Below are positions 9,299 to 18,103 of a DNA stretch of 64,000 nt, in pieces. A program made the translations under genes and the position numbers. The stretch spans positions 496,001-560,000 of the forward strand of contig NZ_QZWF01000003.1 of the NCBI RefSeq assembly GCF_004187715.1. The letters are read 5' to 3'. The DNA comes from Streptomyces sp. F001 (lineage in GTDB: Bacteria > Actinomycetota > Actinomycetes > Streptomycetales > Streptomycetaceae). Under the pieces are notes generated by a model, which saw only the letters and a program-made list of their open reading frames with translations, was not told the DNA's origin and ran no database searches. The stretch's first letter is position 1. Each line of letters starts with the position of its first letter.

Positions 9299-10267
9299 GT
9301 GAGCGACGTCCGTAACGTGATCATCATCGGCTCCGGGCCCGCCGGTTACACGGCGGCGCTCTACACCGCGCGCGCGTCGCTGAAGCCACTGGTCTTCGAG
9401 GGTGCCGTCACCGCAGGTGGTGCGCTGATGAACACCACCGACGTGGAGAACTTCCCGGGCTTCCAGGACGGCATCATGGGCCCCGAGCTCATGGACAACA
9501 TGCGCGCCCAGGCCGAGCGGTTCGGCGCCGAGCTCGTTCCGGACGACATCGTCTCCGTAGACCTGACCGGTGAAATCAAGACCGTCATCGACACCGCGGG
9601 CACGGTGCACCACGCGAAGGCCGTCATCGTCGCCACCGGCTCCCAGCACCGCAAGCTCGGCCTGCCCAACGAGGACGCGCTCTCCGGCCGCGGCGTCTCC
9701 TGGTGCGCCACCTGCGACGGCTTCTTCTTCAAGGACCAGGACATCGCCGTGATCGGCGGCGGCGACACCGCAATGGAGGAGGCCACCTTCCTCTCGCGCT
9801 TCGCCAAGTCCGTCACGGTCGTCCACCGCCGGGACACTCTGCGCGCCTCCAAGGCGATGCAGGAGCGCGCCTTCGCCGACCCGAAAATCTCGTTCGTCTG
9901 GGACAGCGAGGTCGCCGAGATCCAGGGCGATCAGAAGCTCTCCAGCCTGAAGCTGCGCAACGTCAAGACCGGCGAGCTGTCGGATCTCGCGGTGACCGGC
10001 CTGTTCATCGCGATCGGCCATGACCCGCGCACCGAGCTGTTCAAGGGCCAGCTGGACCTGGACGAGGAGGGCTACCTGAAGGTCGACGCGCCCTCCACCC
10101 GCACCAACCTGACGGGTGTCTTCGCCTCCGGTGACGTGGTCGACCACACCTACCGACAGGCGATCACGGCGGCCGGCACCGGCTGCTCCGCCGCCCTCGA
10201 CGCCGAGCGCTTCCTCGCCGCCCTCGCGGACGCGAAGAAGGCCGAGCCCGAGAAGACCTCTGCCTGA
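9299..10267 (+). CDS. trxB: Thioredoxin-disulfide reductase
   Basis: FAD/NADPH flavoenzyme of 322 aa that reduces thioredoxin in the cytoplasm. Visible motifs are the N-terminal FAD-binding [10 protein letters not shown], the redox-active CATC (C136/C139 in [10 protein letters not shown]), the NADPH-binding [10 protein letters not shown] and the C-terminal FAD motif [11 protein letters not shown] 9299 is chosen because GAGGA lies about nine bases upstream and translation from it gives the standard N-terminus ([15 protein letters not shown]). Upstream in-frame codons would add non-conserved sequence. It is followed 42 bp later by trxA, and both should be transcribed from the SigR-type promoter at 9202-9229. 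Confidence 0.97.
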   Translation: MSDVRNVIIIGSGPAGYTAALYTARASLKPLVFEGAVTAGGALMNTTDVENFPGFQDGIMGPELMDNMRAQAERFGAELVPDDIVSVDLTGEIKTVIDTAGTVHHAKAVIVATGSQHRKLGLPNEDALSGRGVSWCATCDGFFFKDQDIAVIGGGDTAMEEATFLSRFAKSVTVVHRRDTLRASKAMQERAFADPKISFVWDSEVAEIQGDQKLSSLKLRNVKTGELSDLAVTGLFIAIGHDPRTELFKGQLDLDEEGYLKVDAPSTRTNLTGVFASGDVVDHTYRQAITAAGTGCSAALDAERFLAALADAKKAEPEKTSA

Positions 10268-10309
10268 ACCCTCAATCCGCCCCACGCACCAACCAGTTAG
10301 GAGCCCGCC

Positions 10310-10642
10310 GTGGCCGGCACCCTGAAGAATGTGACCGACGACTCCTTCGATCAGGACGTCCTCAAGAGCGACAAGCCCGTACTGGTGGACTTCTGGGCCG
10401 CCTGGTGCGGTCCGTGCCGCCAGATCGCGCCGTCCCTCGAAGCGATCGCCGCCGAGTACGGCGACAAGATCGAGGTCGTCAAGCTGAACATCGACGAGAA
10501 CCCGGGTACGGCCGCCAAGTACGGTGTCATGTCGATCCCGACCCTGAATGTCTACCAGGGCGGCGAGGTCGCCAAGACGATCGTCGGTGCCAAGCCGAAG
10601 GCCGCGATCGTCCGCGACCTCGCGGACTTCATCGCTGAGTGA
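10310..10642 (+). CDS. trxA: Thioredoxin
   Basis: Thioredoxin of 110 aa with the WCGPC active site (C33/C36) in [11 protein letters not shown] and the cis-Pro loop SIPTLNVY. It transfers electrons from TrxB to cytoplasmic disulfides. GTG start, with AGGAG about ten bases upstream. It is the last gene of the trxBA operon; a parS site and a strong hairpin follow. Confidence 0.97.
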   Translation: MAGTLKNVTDDSFDQDVLKSDKPVLVDFWAAWCGPCRQIAPSLEAIAAEYGDKIEVVKLNIDENPGTAAKYGVMSIPTLNVYQGGEVAKTIVGAKPKAAIVRDLADFIAE

Positions 10643-10670
10643 CGCTGTGCCGTCGAGCAGACGGCACCAT

Positions 10671-10684
10671 GTTTCACGTGAAAC
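10671..10684. other. parS centromere site 2
   Basis: Exact GTTTCACGTGAAAC in the intergenic space between trxA and its terminator hairpin. Confidence 0.95.
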
Positions 10685-10686
10685 AC

Positions 10687-10718
10687 GAATGGGCCAGCCC
10701 GAGAGGGCTGGCCCATTC
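10687..10718. terminator. Bidirectional terminator trxA / acetyltransferase
   Basis: A perfect 14-bp stem (GAATGGGCCAGCCC and its complement) with a GAGA tetraloop lies between the convergent trxA and acetyltransferase genes. It begins three bases after parS site 2. Confidence 0.9.
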
Positions 10719-10735
10719 GTTTGATGCGTAGCCTT

Positions 10736-11353
10736 CTAGAGAGGCCTCAAGACTGGCTCCTTCTGCACCGCCCCCAGCAGCCGGTCCAGCGCCAGCTCCA
10801 CGTCTTCCTTCCAGGAGAGCGTCGTGCGCAACTCCAGCCTCATCCGCGGATACGTGGGGTGGGAGCGGACGGTCTTGAAGCCGACCGCGAGCAAATGATC
10901 AGCGGGCAGCACACAGGCGGGTTCCTTCCACCGGGCGTCCCCGAACGCCTCGATCGCTTTGAAGCCGCGCCGCAGAAGATCCTTGGCGACTGTCTGGACC
11001 ATCACTCGGCCCAGCCCCTGCCCCTGGTAACCCGGCACGATGAACCCAGTCATCAACTGCACGGCGTCGGGCGAGACGGGGCTCGTGGGGAACGCCGTGG
11101 AGCGGGGAACGTATGCCGGAGGCGCGTAGAGCACAAAGCCCACCGGTACCTCATCGACATAGACGACCCGCCCGCAGGATCCCCAGTCCAACAGCACGGC
11201 GGAGATCCAGGCCTCCTTCTCCAGCGCGGACGTACCCGCCTTTACCGCGGCCTCACCGCTGACTGGATCCAACTCCCAGAAGACGCACGTGCGACAGCGC
11301 TTGGGAAGGTCCGGAAGGTTGTCCAGCGTGAGCGGTACGAGCCGACGCCCCAT
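10736..11353 (-). CDS. GNAT-family N-acetyltransferase
   Basis: Protein of 205 aa. The GNAT acetyl-CoA-binding motif A is present as FIVPGYQGQGLGRVMVQ (QGQGLG pyrophosphate loop), preceded by the beta strand VPVGFVLYAP. The substrate is unknown. The N-terminus has a CRTCVFWEL segment typical of the acetyltransferase found next to parB in streptomycetes. ATG start with GCGAGGAA about ten bases upstream. It is transcribed in the same direction as parAB, 324 bp downstream of the parB stop, and ends against the shared terminator at 10687-10718. Confidence 0.85.
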   Translation of the reverse strand: MGRRLVPLTLDNLPDLPKRCRTCVFWELDPVSGEAAVKAGTSALEKEAWISAVLLDWGSCGRVVYVDEVPVGFVLYAPPAYVPRSTAFPTSPVSPDAVQLMTGFIVPGYQGQGLGRVMVQTVAKDLLRRGFKAIEAFGDARWKEPACVLPADHLLAVGFKTVRSHPTYPRMRLELRTTLSWKEDVELALDRLLGAVQKEPVLRPL

Positions 11354-11499
11354 GAAGGCTGTTCCTCGCTTCCTTCGCCCGCCGCATCGCGGGCGTCAGT
11401 CAGTGCGCTCCGTTCTCTGAGCAGGCTGCCGACGAACCCGCCGACCGCGCCCAGCCCCAGTCCCGCGCTCACCAGTCCGGTCCGGCTCATCGGTCGCAT
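11242..11499 (-). CDS. Small putative membrane protein overlapping the acetyltransferase start
   Basis: ATG 11499 has an excellent ribosome site (AAGGGGAGG, seven bases upstream). The first residues form a Gly-rich hydrophobic helix (LVSAGLGLGAVGGFVGSLL), followed by a charged segment (RERSALTDARD). The frame runs into the acetyltransferase gene and ends at 11242, giving 85 aa. Only about the first 49 codons lie outside the acetyltransferase. The true product may be shorter or frame-disturbed, since the overlapped part reads as low-quality protein. No known family is recognised. Confidence 0.45.
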   Translation of the reverse strand: MRPMSRTGLVSAGLGLGAVGGFVGSLLRERSALTDARDAAGEGSEEQPSWGVGSYRSRWTTFRTFPSAVARASSGSWIQSAVRPR

Positions 11500-11677
11500 G
11501 ACCCGCCTCCCCTTAGAGCCTACTCCCAGGTGGATGCGCCATATCCGAACGCATCGTATCCACGATGCGATTCCATCGATACCGCCAAAAAGCAAAGTGC
11601 GGGCCGCGTTCCGGTACACACCGGACACGGCCCGCACTGACGGCCCTGCTGGGCGGAACCACCCCGCCGCCCGAGGC

Positions 11678-12778
11678 TCAGTCTTCTGCCTCCTCGGAGT
11701 CGCCCTCCAGAAGGCTCTTCTGCAGGACCGGCCCCTCACCGGGCGCGAGCGAGCTGAGGATCCGCTCGAGGTCCTCCATGGAGGCGAACTCCACGGTGAT
11801 CTTGCCCTTCTTCTGGCCCAGGTCGACCTTCACCCGTGTCTCGAAGCGGTCCGAAAGACGGGTGGCGAGGTCGGTCAGTGCCGGAGAGACCCGGGTCCCG
11901 GCCCGGGGGCCCTTGGAGCGCTGAGCAGCCTTGGGCCGCGATCCCATCAGGGTCACGATCTCCTCGACGGCACGCACCGAGAGCCCCTCGGCCACGATCC
12001 GGTGCGCCAGCCGGTCCTGCTCCTCCGAGTCCTCGACCGAGAGAAGGGCCCGCGCATGCCCGGCGGAGAGCACTCCGGCGGCCACCCGGCGCTGAACCGC
12101 CGGCGACAACTTCAGCAGACGCAGCGTGTTGGAGACCTGCGGGCGGGACCGACCGATACGGTCCGCCAACTGGTCATGCGTGCAGTTGAAGTCCTTCAGC
12201 AACTGGTCGTAGGCGGCCGCCTCTTCGAGGGGGTTCAGCTGGGCCCGATGCAGATTCTCCAGCAGGGCGTCCAGGAGGAGCTTCTCGTCCTCCGTGGCCC
12301 GCACAATCGCCGGGATCGCCTCAAGTCCCGCCTCACGGCAGGCCCGCCAACGCCGCTCACCCATGATGAGCTCGTAGCGGTCGATGCCCAGCTGCCGCAC
12401 GACGACCGGCTGGAGGAGACCGACCTCCTTGATGGAGGTGACGAGCTCGTGCAGCGCATCCTCGTCGAAGACCTCACGCGGCTGCCGCGGGTTCGGCGTG
12501 ATGAAGCCGAGGGGGATCTCGGCGAAGTGGGCGCCCATGGGAGGTGCAGGCGTCTCCACGGCGCCGCTCACCGATGGCTCCTCGGTTTCACGTGAAACAG
12601 GCGGCAGCGTGGCCACCTTCGCCGCGGCCACCCCGCGCTCATTGTTCAGCACCGGCACCGCCGTGGGGGACGTGGAAGCAGCGCCCCCCACCGCAGTCTG
12701 CGCCGGTGTCCTCTCGGTCGGGGCCGCAGGGATCAGCGCGCCGAGACCACGTCCCAGCCCCCTCCGTCGCTCGCTCAC
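11678..12778 (-). CDS. parB: Chromosome-partitioning protein ParB
   Basis: ParB of 366 aa binds parS and spreads or clamps to form the segrosome at the origin. It opens with [14 protein letters not shown], the N-terminal ParA-interacting motif. Next come a low-complexity linker and the CTPase/ParB-N domain ([20 protein letters not shown], then [13 protein letters not shown]). The helix-turn-helix follows ([21 protein letters not shown]), then a C-terminal dimerisation domain. parS site 3 lies within the linker and is read as VSRETEEP. The start codon overlaps the parA stop, so the two are translationally coupled. In Streptomyces ParB organises multi-copy origins before sporulation septation. 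Confidence 0.96.
   Translation of the reverse strand: MSERRRGLGRGLGALIPAAPTERTPAQTAVGGAASTSPTAVPVLNNERGVAAAKVATLPPVSRETEEPSVSGAVETPAPPMGAHFAEIPLGFITPNPRQPREVFDEDALHELVTSIKEVGLLQPVVVRQLGIDRYELIMGERRWRACREAGLEAIPAIVRATEDEKLLLDALLENLHRAQLNPLEEAAAYDQLLKDFNCTHDQLADRIGRSRPQVSNTLRLLKLSPAVQRRVAAGVLSAGHARALLSVEDSEEQDRLAHRIVAEGLSVRAVEEIVTLMGSRPKAAQRSKGPRAGTRVSPALTDLATRLSDRFETRVKVDLGQKKGKITVEFASMEDLERILSSLAPGEGPVLQKSLLEGDSEEAED
12585..12598. other. parS centromere site 3
   Basis: Exact GTTTCACGTGAAAC inside the parB coding sequence (linker region). Confidence 0.95.
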
Positions 12779-14064
12779 TGGATCCCCTCCACCATGCTCT
12801 GGTCGCTCTGAGCGCCGATATGGGCGTGCGTCCCGTCATAGCTGACGCCGACACCCTTCAACGCGATTTCTCGTGCCGCCTCAAGATAGGAGAGGGCACC
12901 GCTCGATCCTGGATCGTAAGTCAGCACCGTCTGCCCGTAGCTCGGCGCCTCGGAGATACGGACCGAGCGGGGAATGCTCGTCCGCAGCACCTCGTCGCCG
13001 AAGTGGTTGCGCACCTCGTCCGCGACCTGTGACGCAAGCCGCGTCCGACCGTCGTACATGGTGAGCAGGATCGTCGATACATGCAGCGAAGGGTTGAGGT
13101 GTCCCCGGACCAGGTCGACGTTGCGTAGCAGCTGACCCAGCCCCTCCAGCGCGTAGTACTCGCACTGGATCGGGATGAGGACCTCCTGGCCGGCCACCAG
13201 CGCGTTGACCGTGAGCAGACCGAGCGACGGTGGGCAGTCGATAAGGACGTAGTCCAGTGGCTGCTCGTAGGACTGGATCGCACGCTGGAGACGGCTCTCC
13301 CGCGCCACCAGGGACACCAGCTCGATCTCCGCACCGGCGAGATCGATCGTGGCGGGCGCGCAGAAGAGACCCTCGACATCGGGGACCGGCTGAACGACCT
13401 CCGAGAGCGGCTTGCTCTCGATCAACACGTCGTAGATGGAAGGGACTTCGGCGTGATGGTCGATCCCCAGAGCGGTGGACGCATTGCCCTGCGGGTCGAG
13501 GTCGATCACCAGGACACGGCCACCGTGCAGAGCCAGCGAAGCGGCCAGGTTGACGGTCGTCGTCGTCTTGCCCACTCCACCCTTCTGGTTGGCGACGACG
13601 ATGACACGGGTCTGTTCGGGTCGCGGCAGACCCTCACCGGCCCGGCCCAGAGCCTCGACCGCCAGTTGGGCAGCACGACCGATGGGAGTGTCGTCCATCG
13701 GGGGCGGTGTTTCACGTGAAACATCCTCCCCCGGCGACTCGGTACGGGGACCGGGGACCGGATCGGTCATCGGTCCCGCGATGTTGGCGTCGGACCGCAA
13801 GGATTCACTCTCCTCGACTTCAGGCTCGCAATGAACAGAGCCTCCCATGTCTTCGGGGTCGCGAACCAGTGAGGCCTGGTGTTCTGTGGAGAAATCCACC
13901 TCTGTGGACAACTCCGTGCCTCTGGTGAGGGACGGAGTGTCACCTGAATCGGCAGGAGCCTCCCCACCCAGGGAACCGAGGGGCTTGCGGTCACGAGGTT
14001 CGGCCGCGGCGCGGCCGCGGCCGATGATGCCGTGGAGCAGTGAGCGACGTTTCACGTGAAACAC
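12775..14064 (-). CDS. parA: Chromosome-partitioning ATPase ParA (start uncertain)
   Basis: Walker-type ATPase of the ParA/Soj family. The deviant P-loop KGGVGKTT is at residues 161-168 of the longest frame, followed by [15 protein letters not shown] and [17 protein letters not shown]. It drives origin segregation with ParB, and in Streptomyces it also has tip-associated filaments. The longest frame starts at GTG 14064 inside parS site 5 and yields a 150-residue N-terminal extension of poor, acidic, non-conserved sequence. That extension contains parS site 4 and two DnaA boxes. A later start at ATG 13770 (MTDPVPGP) or ATG 13698 (MDDTPIGR) is therefore quite possible, although no strong ribosome site marks either. 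The core from about residue 124 on is certain. The stop overlaps the parB start. Confidence 0.92.
   Translation of the reverse strand: MFHVKRRSLLHGIIGRGRAAAEPRDRKPLGSLGGEAPADSGDTPSLTRGTELSTEVDFSTEHQASLVRDPEDMGGSVHCEPEVEESESLRSDANIAGPMTDPVPGPRTESPGEDVSRETPPPMDDTPIGRAAQLAVEALGRAGEGLPRPEQTRVIVVANQKGGVGKTTTTVNLAASLALHGGRVLVIDLDPQGNASTALGIDHHAEVPSIYDVLIESKPLSEVVQPVPDVEGLFCAPATIDLAGAEIELVSLVARESRLQRAIQSYEQPLDYVLIDCPPSLGLLTVNALVAGQEVLIPIQCEYYALEGLGQLLRNVDLVRGHLNPSLHVSTILLTMYDGRTRLASQVADEVRNHFGDEVLRTSIPRSVRISEAPSYGQTVLTYDPGSSGALSYLEAAREIALKGVGVSYDGTHAHIGAQSDQSMVEGIQ
13709..13722. other. parS centromere site 4
   Basis: Exact GTTTCACGTGAAAC in the 5' part of parA, read as VSRET if translated. Confidence 0.95.
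13885..13911. promoter_or_regulatory. Pair of DnaA boxes in the parA 5' region
   Basis: TGTGGAGAA (13885-13893) and TGTGGACAA (13903-13911) are, on the - strand, TTCTCCACA and TTGTCCACA. The second is a perfect Streptomyces DnaA box. They are 18 bp apart, in the same orientation, between parS sites 4 and 5. Confidence 0.6.
14049..14062. other. parS centromere site 5
   Basis: Exact GTTTCACGTGAAAC at the extreme 5' end of parA; it supplies codons 1-5 (VFHVK) of the longest frame. Confidence 0.95.
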
Positions 14065-14204
14065 GATGCACAGCAGCCGGGGCCTGACCGTCGCGACACT
14101 CCGTCATGCATAGGTTTGGCAGCTTGTGTGGAGTACGTCTCGCCCTCAGGACGGATCAGCAGGCGCCTCAGGAGAACGGCACCACGGCCCAGCACCCACC
14201 GATC

Positions 14205-14921
14205 TCAGCGCCGCCGCCGCGCCCGCCCCGTACGTGCCGCCTTCGCACGCTTCGCCGCGAACCGCACACCGCCCGGGCTCTCCCCGACCTCCACACGCAC
14301 GACTGTGGACATCGGATCCACCACACCCCCGCCGACATGCAGGATGGACGTCTGAACCGCACCAAGCTTGCTCAGAGCAGTGGCCGCGCTCTTCAGCTCC
14401 TCCTCCGCGGTGTCGCCCTTGAGTGCAAGCATCTCGCCGTACGGGCGCAACAACGGAATCCCCCAGGTGGCCAGCCGATCCAGCGGTGCCACGGCCCGCG
14501 CCGTCACCACATGGACCGGCGGCAGCTTGCCCATGACCTCCTCGGCACGGCCGCGCACGACGGTCACATGATCGAGGCCCAGCAGTTCCACGACCTCGGT
14601 CAGGAAGTTCGTTCGCCTGAGCAGTGGCTCGAGCAGCGTGATCTTCAGGTCGTCCCGCACCAGCGCCAGGGGAATCCCGGGCAGACCGGCACCGGAACCC
14701 ACGTCGCACACCGTCACACCCTCGGGAACGACCTCCGAGAGCACGGCGCAGTTCAGCAGATGCCGCTCCCAGAGACGGGGCACCTCACGCGGGCCGATGA
14801 GCCCACGCTGCACCCCGGCCTCGGCCAGGAGCTCGGCGTACCTCACCGCATCCGCGAAGCGATCACCGAATACGTCGCGTGCCTGCTCGGGCGCAGGGGG
14901 GAGCTCCGCTGCCTCCGTCAC
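14205..14921 (-). CDS. rsmG: 16S rRNA (guanine-N7) methyltransferase RsmG
   Basis: SAM-dependent methyltransferase (GidB family), 238 aa from GTG 14921, which has GGAAGGACG upstream. It methylates G527 of 16S rRNA; loss gives low-level streptomycin resistance. The family SAM-binding motif VCDVGSGAGLPGIPLALVR is present, as is the downstream VTARAVAPL. The C-terminal tail is basic (AAKRAKAARTGRARRRR). It lies in the conserved - strand cluster between jag and parA. Confidence 0.95.
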   Translation of the reverse strand: MTEAAELPPAPEQARDVFGDRFADAVRYAELLAEAGVQRGLIGPREVPRLWERHLLNCAVLSEVVPEGVTVCDVGSGAGLPGIPLALVRDDLKITLLEPLLRRTNFLTEVVELLGLDHVTVVRGRAEEVMGKLPPVHVVTARAVAPLDRLATWGIPLLRPYGEMLALKGDTAEEELKSAATALSKLGAVQTSILHVGGGVVDPMSTVVRVEVGESPGGVRFAAKRAKAARTGRARRRR

Positions 14922-14982
14922 GGGGACCGTCCTTCCGTACCGCAAAAGCGCACTGGGCGCTGACCACCAGGCTGACAAAGTT

Positions 14983-15011
14983 CGGCCCCGCCTGCGCAAC
15001 AGACGGGGCCG
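14983..15011 (-). terminator. Hairpin downstream of jag
   Basis: An 8-bp stem (CGGCCCCG / CGGGGCCG) with a 13-base loop lies in the 108-bp gap between the jag stop and the rsmG start. It may reduce read-through into rsmG. Confidence 0.5.
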
Positions 15012-15029
15012 GTGGAGCGTAGGAACCGC

Positions 15030-15542
15030 TCAGGCAGGCAGCACGACGACGAAGCGCTCCGGCTCCTCGCCCTCGGACTCGCTGCGCAGACCTGCGGCCT
15101 TGACCGCGTCGTGGACAACCTTGCGCTCGAACGGCGTCATCGGCTTGAGCTTCACAGGCGAGCCGCTGCTCTTGGCCTCGGCAGCAGCCTTGGCGCCCAG
15201 CTCGGAGAGCTCGGAGCGCTTCTTGGCACGGTAACCGGCGATGTCCAGCATCAGTCGGCTGCGGTCGCCGGTTTCCCGGTGCACGGCCAGGCGCGTGAGC
15301 TCCTGAAGCGCCTCCAGCACCTCACCGTCCCGGCCGACCAGCTTCTGCAGGTCACGGCTCCCCGTGTCGCTGATGATCGAGACAGCAGCACGGTCACCCT
15401 CGACGTCCATGTCGATATCGCCGTCGAGGTCGGCGATGTCCAGCAGAGCCTCGAGGTAGTCCGCCGCGATGTCACCCTCCTGCTCCAGGCGGGTCAGGGT
15501 GTCTGCACCCTCGGCAGCGGCGGGGGTGGTGCCTTCCGTCAC
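15030..15542 (-). CDS. jag: Jag/KhpB single-stranded nucleic-acid-binding protein (KH-R3H)
   Basis: Protein of 170 aa with a KH domain (LQKLVGRDGEVLEALQELTRL) and a C-terminal R3H domain (PMTPFERKVVHDAV, then GLRSESEGEEPERFVVV). It binds RNA in the cytoplasm and is encoded next to yidC throughout actinobacteria and firmicutes. A role linking RNA and membrane-protein biogenesis or cell elongation is known for the family. ATG start; it is 15 bp downstream of yidC, so it is in the same operon. The N-terminal Jag_N domain of firmicute proteins is absent, as usual in this phylum. Confidence 0.93.
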   Translation of the reverse strand: MTEGTTPAAAEGADTLTRLEQEGDIAADYLEALLDIADLDGDIDMDVEGDRAAVSIISDTGSRDLQKLVGRDGEVLEALQELTRLAVHRETGDRSRLMLDIAGYRAKKRSELSELGAKAAAEAKSSGSPVKLKPMTPFERKVVHDAVKAAGLRSESEGEEPERFVVVLPA

Positions 15543-15557
15543 GGGATGGACTCCTTC

Positions 15558-16844
15558 TTACTTCTTGGACGAGGACTTGGGCCGCTGCGGACCCTTGCGC
15601 TGGCCGGACTGGGCCCGGCTGCGGGAACCGGCTCCGGACTTGGGATTCGCCTTCCCGGCGGACCCCGCCGGCTTGGCGTCTTCCGGATCGCCCGACTTGC
15701 TCAGCGAGGTCGACGGCGAGGACGTCTTCTCGGCACCTCCGGCAGGCTTCGGTCCGCCGGACTGGCGCTTGGACTTGGGCTGCCGCTTGGGCTGCTGACG
15801 CTTGGGAGCGGTGGTGGCCGGCGTACCGTCTTCGGTCACGGTGGCCACGGGGACCTCGCTCTTCACAACGGAGCCGTCAACCTGGGCCGCGAGGCCCGCC
15901 TTGCTCAGGCCGTTGATGAACTTGCGCTCGTAGTCGTTGCGGTCGCGCCCCTTGGCCACGATGGCCTTCACGATGGCACGCTCACGCCGGTTGCGGGCCT
16001 TGCCGTGGTGCGTGACGTGCTTGTACAGGCGGTCCAGGTAGGCGGCCTGCGCCTTGGAACCAGGGGTCGGGTTGTTGCGGATGACGTACATCTGCTGGCC
16101 CATGGTCCACACGTTGGTGGTCAGCCAGTAGACGAGGACACCGACCGGGAAGTTGATGCCGAAGACCGCGAAGATCACCGGGAAGATGTACATCAGCATC
16201 TTCTGCTGCTGCATGAACGGCGTCTTCACCGAAGTGTCGACGTTCTTCGTCATCAGCTGGCGCTGCGTGTAGAACTGCGACAGCGACATCAGGATGATCA
16301 TGATGGCGGTGACGACCCGCACGTCGGTGATCGAGGAGCCGAGCGCCTCGACCGTGCTCGAGCTGTCCGTGAACTTCGCAGCCAGCGGGGCACCGACGAT
16401 GTGCGCCTTCTGCGCACTCTCCAGCAGCCGCTCGTTGATCACGCCGATGGTGTCGCCCGACGCGATGCTGTTCAGCACGTGGTACAGGGCGAAGAAGAAC
16501 GGCGACTGCGCCAGGATGGGAAGGCACGAGGAGAGCGGGTTGGTGCCCGTCTCCTTGTACAGCTTCATCATCTCTTCGGACTGACGCTGCTTGTCGCTCT
16601 TGTAGCGCTCCTGGATCTTCTTCATCTCGGGCTGGAGCGTCTGCATGGCCCGGGTCGCCTTGATCTGCTTCACGAAGAGCGGGATCAGGCAGATACGGAT
16701 CAGCACCACCAGAGACACGATGGACAGGCCCCAGGCCCAGCCCGTGTCAGGGCCGAAGATCGCACCGTACAGCGAGTGGAACTGAACGATGACCCACGAA
16801 ACGGGTGTGGTGATGAAGCTGAAGAGGCTGGCAATCGTGTCCAC
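15558..16844 (-). CDS. yidC: Membrane protein insertase YidC/Oxa1
   Basis: Protein of 428 aa. It opens with the hydrophobic segment around [19 protein letters not shown]. The conserved Oxa1 core has the groove Arg in [15 protein letters not shown] and an amphipathic coiled loop ([20 protein letters not shown]). Membrane segments include [17 protein letters not shown] and [20 protein letters not shown]. The C-terminal 130 residues are very basic ([16 protein letters not shown], then [13 protein letters not shown]), suited to ribosome contact. It inserts membrane proteins alone or with Sec. The start is GTG 16844 with AGGAG upstream. It follows yidD by three bases. Confidence 0.96.
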   Translation of the reverse strand: MDTIASLFSFITTPVSWVIVQFHSLYGAIFGPDTGWAWGLSIVSLVVLIRICLIPLFVKQIKATRAMQTLQPEMKKIQERYKSDKQRQSEEMMKLYKETGTNPLSSCLPILAQSPFFFALYHVLNSIASGDTIGVINERLLESAQKAHIVGAPLAAKFTDSSSTVEALGSSITDVRVVTAIMIILMSLSQFYTQRQLMTKNVDTSVKTPFMQQQKMLMYIFPVIFAVFGINFPVGVLVYWLTTNVWTMGQQMYVIRNNPTPGSKAQAAYLDRLYKHVTHHGKARNRRERAIVKAIVAKGRDRNDYERKFINGLSKAGLAAQVDGSVVKSEVPVATVTEDGTPATTAPKRQQPKRQPKSKRQSGGPKPAGGAEKTSSPSTSLSKSGDPEDAKPAGSAGKANPKSGAGSRSRAQSGQRKGPQRPKSSSKK

Positions 16845-16847
16845 TAA

Positions 16848-17201
16848 TCATGCTCCTTGGGCATGGGACGGGGTCTCTGCGGCCGGGCTCGAAAGAACAT
16901 TCTCTTCGGTGGCCGTTTCGGCGGCGGAGGGCCCGCCCTTGCGTGCGCGCCATGCGTTGCGCAGCAGTTCGTGCCACCGCGGGCGCTTGCGCGGCGGGAC
17001 ATGGTCCACACCACCCAGCGACCACGGATTGCAGCGCAGGATGCGCCAGGCCGTGAGTGCGGTGCCCTTGAGGGCACCGTGCCGGTCAATAGCCGTGTAG
17101 CCGTAGTGGGAACACGACGGGTAGTACTTGCACACCGGCCCGAGCAGCGGGCTGATAGTCCACTGGTACAGCTTGATCAGCGCCAGCAGCGGGTACTTCA
17201 T
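16848..17201 (-). CDS. yidD: Membrane protein insertion efficiency factor YidD
   Basis: Protein of 117 aa with the full family signature: [22 protein letters not shown] (three conserved Cys in the family region, with CNPW), [22 protein letters not shown]. It associates with the inner face of the membrane and aids YidC-dependent insertion. The ATG overlaps the end of rnpA by four bases. The C-terminal 35 residues are variable. Confidence 0.95.
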   Translation of the reverse strand: MKYPLLALIKLYQWTISPLLGPVCKYYPSCSHYGYTAIDRHGALKGTALTAWRILRCNPWSLGGVDHVPPRKRPRWHELLRNAWRARKGGPSAAETATEENVLSSPAAETPSHAQGA

Positions 17202-17569
17202 CGCGCGCCCCCTCCCAGCAACCGCTGAAGAGCGGCATCCAGGTCTCGGGCCAGCTGTGCATGTTCAGCGTCACCCGCACCGGGCAGCGCTCGTACGACT
17301 ACCAGGCTACCGGGGGGCAGCTGGTCGACTCGCTCACGCATCAGATGGCGAAGTCTGCGCTTGACTTTGTTGCGCACGACAGCGCCACCCACGGCCTTGC
17401 TCACGACGAAACCCGCACGCGTCGGGGGAGCGCTCTCCCCAGGCGCGTGCGGGTCCGTGGCACCGCTACGAAGGTGGACGACGAGAAGTGGGCGTCCAGC
17501 CCGGCGTCCTCGTCGAACCGCGGTCGCGAAGTCCTCGCGCCGCCTCAGCCGGTTCTCGGTGGGCAGCAC
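17198..17569 (-). CDS. rnpA: Ribonuclease P protein component
   Basis: Basic protein of 123 aa with the RnpA signature [15 protein letters not shown] (RNR-type motif) and the N-terminal [18 protein letters not shown]. It is the protein subunit that helps RNase P RNA mature tRNA 5' ends. It lies 21 bp downstream of rpmH, the universal rpmH-rnpA pair, and overlaps yidD. Confidence 0.96.
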   Translation of the reverse strand: MLPTENRLRRREDFATAVRRGRRAGRPLLVVHLRSGATDPHAPGESAPPTRAGFVVSKAVGGAVVRNKVKRRLRHLMRERVDQLPPGSLVVVRALPGAGDAEHAQLARDLDAALQRLLGGGAR

Positions 17570-17590
17570 GACGTCATGACCTGACCGGGA

Positions 17591-17728
17591 TCAGGCGGAC
17601 AGACGGGCGCGACCCTTGCTACGGCGGGACGCGAGAATCGCGCGGCCGGCACGGGTGCGCATACGCAGCCGGAAGCCGTGGGTCTTCGCGCGACGACGGT
17701 TGTTCGGCTGGAAGGTGCGCTTGCTCAC
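17591..17728 (-). CDS. rpmH: Ribosomal protein bL34
   Basis: A 45-codon gene read from GTG 17728 to TGA 17591. It begins [15 protein letters not shown] and ends [11 protein letters not shown], the full L34 protein. It is the first gene of the - strand rpmH-rnpA-yidD-yidC-jag cluster, divergent from dnaA. Confidence 0.97.
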   Translation of the reverse strand: MSKRTFQPNNRRRAKTHGFRLRMRTRAGRAILASRRSKGRARLSA

Positions 17729-18103
17729 TCGGGGGCTCCAGAAAGAAATCGGTGGTGGCGGGGTGCCGTCCTGGCTGTCACCGTGCGCCCACGAGTAGCT
17801 CGCGTTACGCCCGAGTGCACCGCTTTCCGATCACCTTGACGCGATCTGTGCCCATCGGAGGCAGGCGGCAGCAGCCATCGACAACTCGACCTGGTTACGG
17901 TACGTGGGGCTACGCCATCCGGTCAAACCGACAGCCGCCGGGAGACACTATCCACAGGCTGGGGACAATAACTTGAACCACAGCGGTCGCCCTGACTACC
18001 GTGGCTGGACTTCGATTCGTTCCCTTATCCCTGCGGAACCCGACTTACATCCCGACCCGTCCCACAACCACACGTTCGTGGGACCCATGAGAGAGCGTGC
18101 CCT
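17729..18103. promoter_or_regulatory. Divergent rpmH / dnaA promoter region
   Basis: 375 bp without a gene. It must hold the rpmH promoter on - and the dnaA promoter on +. A good candidate for dnaA is TTGAAC (17973-17978), an 18-base spacer and TACCGT (17997-18002), about 100 bases before the dnaA GTG. A DnaA-box-like CTATCCACA at 17948-17956 sits just upstream of that -35, consistent with DnaA autoregulation. The promoter assignment is inference. Confidence 0.5.
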
